14,370 nt of DNA. It comes from Campylobacterales bacterium (lineage in GTDB: Bacteria > Campylobacterota > Campylobacteria > Campylobacterales > JALSKU01). Under the pieces are notes generated by a model. It saw only the letters and a list, made by a program, of their open reading frames with translations. It did not search any database and was not told the origin of the DNA. Both the position numbers and the translations under genes were made by a program. The stretch covers positions 1 through 14,370 of the forward strand of contig JALVWW010000085.1 in the NCBI GenBank assembly GCA_027023175.1, given 5' to 3'. Below are positions 13,048 through 14,370 of the stretch, one piece after another (position 1 is the first letter of the stretch; every line of letters begins with the position of its first letter).

Positions 13048-13071
13048 CTCAACTAAATCTTTTCATTTGAG

Positions 13072-13154
13072 GGTCGGGTGATAGCAAGGTGTAATTCAGA
13101 ATTCAGGGGTCAGGTGATAGTAATAGTAGCAAGAGGTCATAGTATAGTAAAAAG
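13072..13154. repeat. Degenerate 7-bp repeat tract between cytochrome and toxin genes
   Basis: Units in 7-base register include AATTCAG (13093), AATTCAG (13100), GGGTCAG (13107), GTGATAG (13114), then TAGCAAG (13127), AGGTCAT (13134), AGTATAG (13141) and TAAAAAG (13148), with a one-base slip near 13121. A 14-base segment GGGTCGGGTGATAG (13071) recurs with one change at 13107. No coding potential is seen here. Confidence 0.55.
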
Positions 13155-13199
13155 CAAATACCAAATTATTACCTGCTTTGCAACTTTACTGTTATTGCT

Positions 13200-13568
13200 T
13201 TAAGTTACCCCACAGTCAAATAATTTGTACAAAATATCTTCAATCTTTTTTATTTCATTATGATTTAGTTTGGTTAGATACCCTTTATCTATTTTTACTC
13301 TATTTGCATTTATCATTTTTATAGCATTGCATAAAATAGTACTGTCTTTTTCTAATTTATCTCTTTTTTTAATGATATAACTGAAGTCACTTTTTACTAT
13401 TTTAGAGCTTAATGGTATGACAATGAGATCATTATAAGTAGTATCGCTAAGCATTCTATTTAACAAATTGTTTTGAAAAATCAATACAGGTCTGATTTTA
13501 CCTATATCCTCTTTTTTGATATCCCCAAGATTGGCTAGATATATTTCACCTTTTTCAATATATTTCAT
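13200..13568 (-). CDS. MazF/PemK-like toxin (endoribonuclease)
   Basis: A 122-residue protein with the MazF/PemK (CcdB-like) fold: MKYIEKGEIYLANLGD at the N-terminus, GKIRPVLIFQNN (23-34) with the conserved R26-P27 pair, LIVIPLSS (48-55) and TILCNAIKMINANRVKIDKGYLTKL (77-101). MazF toxins cut mRNA, tRNA or rRNA at short motifs; the catalytic arginine (R26) and a hydroxyl residue in PLSSK (S54/S55, usually T) are present, so it is likely active. It overlaps the upstream antitoxin gene by 14 bases, the usual antitoxin-first order. The cut motif is unknown. Confidence 0.88.
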   Translation of the reverse strand: MKYIEKGEIYLANLGDIKKEDIGKIRPVLIFQNNLLNRMLSDTTYNDLIVIPLSSKIVKSDFSYIIKKRDKLEKDSTILCNAIKMINANRVKIDKGYLTKLNHNEIKKIEDILYKLFDCGVT

Positions 13569-13806
13569 CTATACCATCCAAAATGGTTTCATCTTCATTA
13601 TCTTGCTTGAGCAAGGATCTATTTCTTTGTAAAAATTTTTTATATTCTATATCTTTTAAAACCTTTTCTATCTCACTTTTATAAATTATGGGTATATAAT
13701 ACCCTTTTAAATGTTTATTTTTCTTATTGACTATCATTGCTACGCCATCTACTGAGTCCAGAATTTTAGGATTTTTGTTTAATTCAGCTATACCTATACT
13801 TTTCAT
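13555..13806 (-). CDS. Phd/YefM-like antitoxin of the MazF-like toxin
   Basis: An 83-residue protein located directly before the toxin. The N-terminus MKSIGIAELNKNPKILDSVDGVAMIVNKKNK resembles the Phd/YefM DNA-binding and dimerisation domain (the E-L-x-x-N-P motif and the V-x-I-V-N-K strand). The C-terminal half is charged and acidic (KQDNEDETILDGIDEIY), as expected for the disordered segment that wraps the toxin. The start is ATG at 13804-13806 with AAGGAT upstream. It most likely represses its own promoter through the palindrome at 13823-13848. Family assignment is from pattern only and is less certain than for the toxin. Confidence 0.75.
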   Translation of the reverse strand: MKSIGIAELNKNPKILDSVDGVAMIVNKKNKHLKGYYIPIIYKSEIEKVLKDIEYKKFLQRNRSLLKQDNEDETILDGIDEIY

Positions 13807-13822
13807 AATGCTATCCTTTTAT

Positions 13823-13862
13823 ATTATCTGATAATTATATCAGATAATGGTCTTGATGTCAA
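13823..13862 (-). promoter_or_regulatory. Consensus promoter inside a palindromic operator of the toxin-antitoxin pair
   Basis: Arms ATTATCTGATA (13823-13833) and TATCAGATAAT (13838-13848) are perfectly complementary with a 4-base centre. On the minus strand TTGACA (13857-13862) and TATAAT (13834-13839) have exactly 17 bases between them, the TATAAT being preceded by TGA. The -10 therefore lies in the middle of the palindrome, so binding of the antitoxin or the toxin-antitoxin complex would block RNA polymerase. Confidence 0.85.
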
Positions 13863-13874
13863 TAAATTAAAATA

Positions 13875-13883
13875 TGCTATAAT
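13875..13883 (+). promoter_or_regulatory. Extended -10 promoter of the zinc-ribbon gene
   Basis: TGC-TATAAT reads on the plus strand, 5 bases before the ATG at 13889. The predicted start is therefore at or within a base or two of the ATG, implying a leaderless mRNA. Confidence 0.6.
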
Positions 13884-13888
13884 ATTAT

Positions 13889-14245
13889 ATGAATAAATCT
13901 ATAGGCAAATGCCCATTTTGCAGTGATGGAGAGATAATATACTCTAAGATATTGGTAAGCGGTAAGCAAACCAATGTTTATACATGCTCTAACGCTTCAT
14001 GGTACAGTGAAGATGGTGAAATGTTTGAACTATCTAAAAATGCAACCTGTTCATTTCGTATATGGGGTAATTCTCTTCAAAAATGGGGCAAAAGGTCAAT
14101 AACTCCTAAAGAGGTCAAATCTCTTCTTCAAGGTAAAGATGTAAAGATAAAACTGTATAGTTTTAAAACAAAAAAAGAGTATTATAAATACATTTGTCTC
14201 GATAAAGAGTATGGGATTTCGGTTATTTGGGAAACCAATATTTAG
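13889..14245 (+). CDS. Small zinc-ribbon protein resembling a topoisomerase C-terminal repeat
   Basis: A 118-residue protein. Four cysteines (C8, C11, C33, C54) in KCPFC...YTCSN...ATCSF can make one zinc ribbon. From C54 on, CSFRIWGNSLQKWGKRSITPKEVKSLL followed by KLYSFKTKKEYYKYICLDKEYGISV resembles the C-F-x-I-W...LL-x-G...F-x-S-K-x-G-K-x-F-x-A-Y-L pattern of C-terminal repeats of type IA topoisomerases. No toprim or catalytic topoisomerase domain is attached, so it is a stand-alone module, possibly a nucleic-acid-binding protein. It is transcribed divergently from the toxin-antitoxin pair. There is no ribosome-binding site before ATG; see the promoter at 13875. Function is unknown. Confidence 0.75.
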   Translation: MNKSIGKCPFCSDGEIIYSKILVSGKQTNVYTCSNASWYSEDGEMFELSKNATCSFRIWGNSLQKWGKRSITPKEVKSLLQGKDVKIKLYSFKTKKEYYKYICLDKEYGISVIWETNI

Positions 14246-14271
14246 ATTTTAGAATGTAGGTTTTAGGATTA
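14244..14271. repeat. Four 7-bp repeats (AGATTTT to AGGATTA)
   Basis: AGATTTT, AGAATGT, AGGTTTT and AGGATTA follow each other without gaps, overlapping the stop codon of the zinc-ribbon gene by two bases. The last unit is identical to the first unit at 9597, which links the two sites as one repeat family. Confidence 0.6.
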
Positions 14272-14321
14272 ATATTAAAAAATATAGAAAGTTTTTAAAG
14301 AAATTGACTGTTTAAATATTT

Positions 14322-14342
14322 ACTATTCACGAGTCACAAGAA
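14322..14342. repeat. 7-bp repeats ACTATTC/ACGAGTC/ACAAGAA next to 5S rRNA
   Basis: Three adjacent 7-base units keep the starting AC and similar spacing. They lie about 10 bases from the probable 3' end of the 5S rRNA gene. Confidence 0.4.
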
Positions 14343-14352
14343 TTAACTCAAA

Positions 14353-14370
14353 CCGGCAGCGACCTACATT
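14353..14370 (-). rRNA. 3' end of 5S rRNA (partial, cut by window edge)
   Basis: The minus-strand sequence AATGTAGGTCGCTGCCGG contains AGGTCGCTGCC, which matches the conserved last bases of bacterial 5S rRNA. Only about 18 bases are inside the window, so the call depends on this short match. It implies that an rRNA operon lies beyond the right edge, read toward the window. Confidence 0.6.

Noticed and set aside
13200..14245. Genomic island with insertion sequence or attachment site
   Set aside because: The gene content looks accessory, but no transposase, integrase, tRNA or flanking direct repeats are visible.

Overview
The window is low-GC DNA from a bacterium that looks like a member of the Campylobacterota (former Epsilonproteobacteria), probably a free-living Sulfurimonas- or Sulfurovum-like lineage. 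The evidence is a porin of the Campylobacter MOMP type, a histidine kinase with the AHQWRQPLN phosphoacceptor box common in this phylum, a tmRNA tag beginning ANNTNY, and promoters that mostly use an extended -10 (TGN-TATAAT) with weak -35 boxes. The genus is an inference; no lineage is proven by the sequence.

Layout. Positions 1-1481 (minus strand) hold a panB-ruvB pair, with ruvB cut by the window edge. Positions 1566-3849 (plus) hold an orphan HPt protein, trpA, ssrA (tmRNA) and a lipoprotein, closed by a terminator. Here trpA ends exactly one base before the mature tmRNA begins, and the likely ssrA promoter lies inside trpA. Positions 3834-9593 are a C4-dicarboxylate-type TRAP module: a Cache-domain histidine kinase (minus), a divergent OmpR-family response regulator, then dctP-dctQ-dctM. 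Upstream of dctP is a helically phased array of 11-bp repeats that looks like the operator of this regulator. DctQ carries an unusual coiled-coil tail of about 100 residues.

Positions 9597-10965 look accessory: a Uma2-type nuclease, an unrecognised 80-residue protein and a minimal nucleotidyltransferase, tightly packed. Positions 11128-13047 hold a major outer-membrane porin and a monohaem cytochrome c, each with its own promoter and terminator. Positions 13200-13862 (minus) are a Phd-like antitoxin/MazF-like toxin pair whose consensus promoter sits inside a perfect palindrome. Divergent to it is a possibly leaderless gene for a zinc-ribbon protein resembling a topoisomerase C-terminal repeat. 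The last ~18 bases match the 3' end of a 5S rRNA gene on the minus strand, so an rRNA operon probably lies just beyond the window.

How it fits together: the kinase probably senses an external carboxylate through its periplasmic Cache domain, the regulator probably activates dctPQM through the 11-bp array, and substrates would cross the outer membrane through a porin such as the one at 11189. Several gaps between transcription units contain degenerate 7-bp repeats of related composition, some folded as inverted repeats. They are the most obvious structure not explained by the genes. No gene-free stretch exceeds 300 bases.
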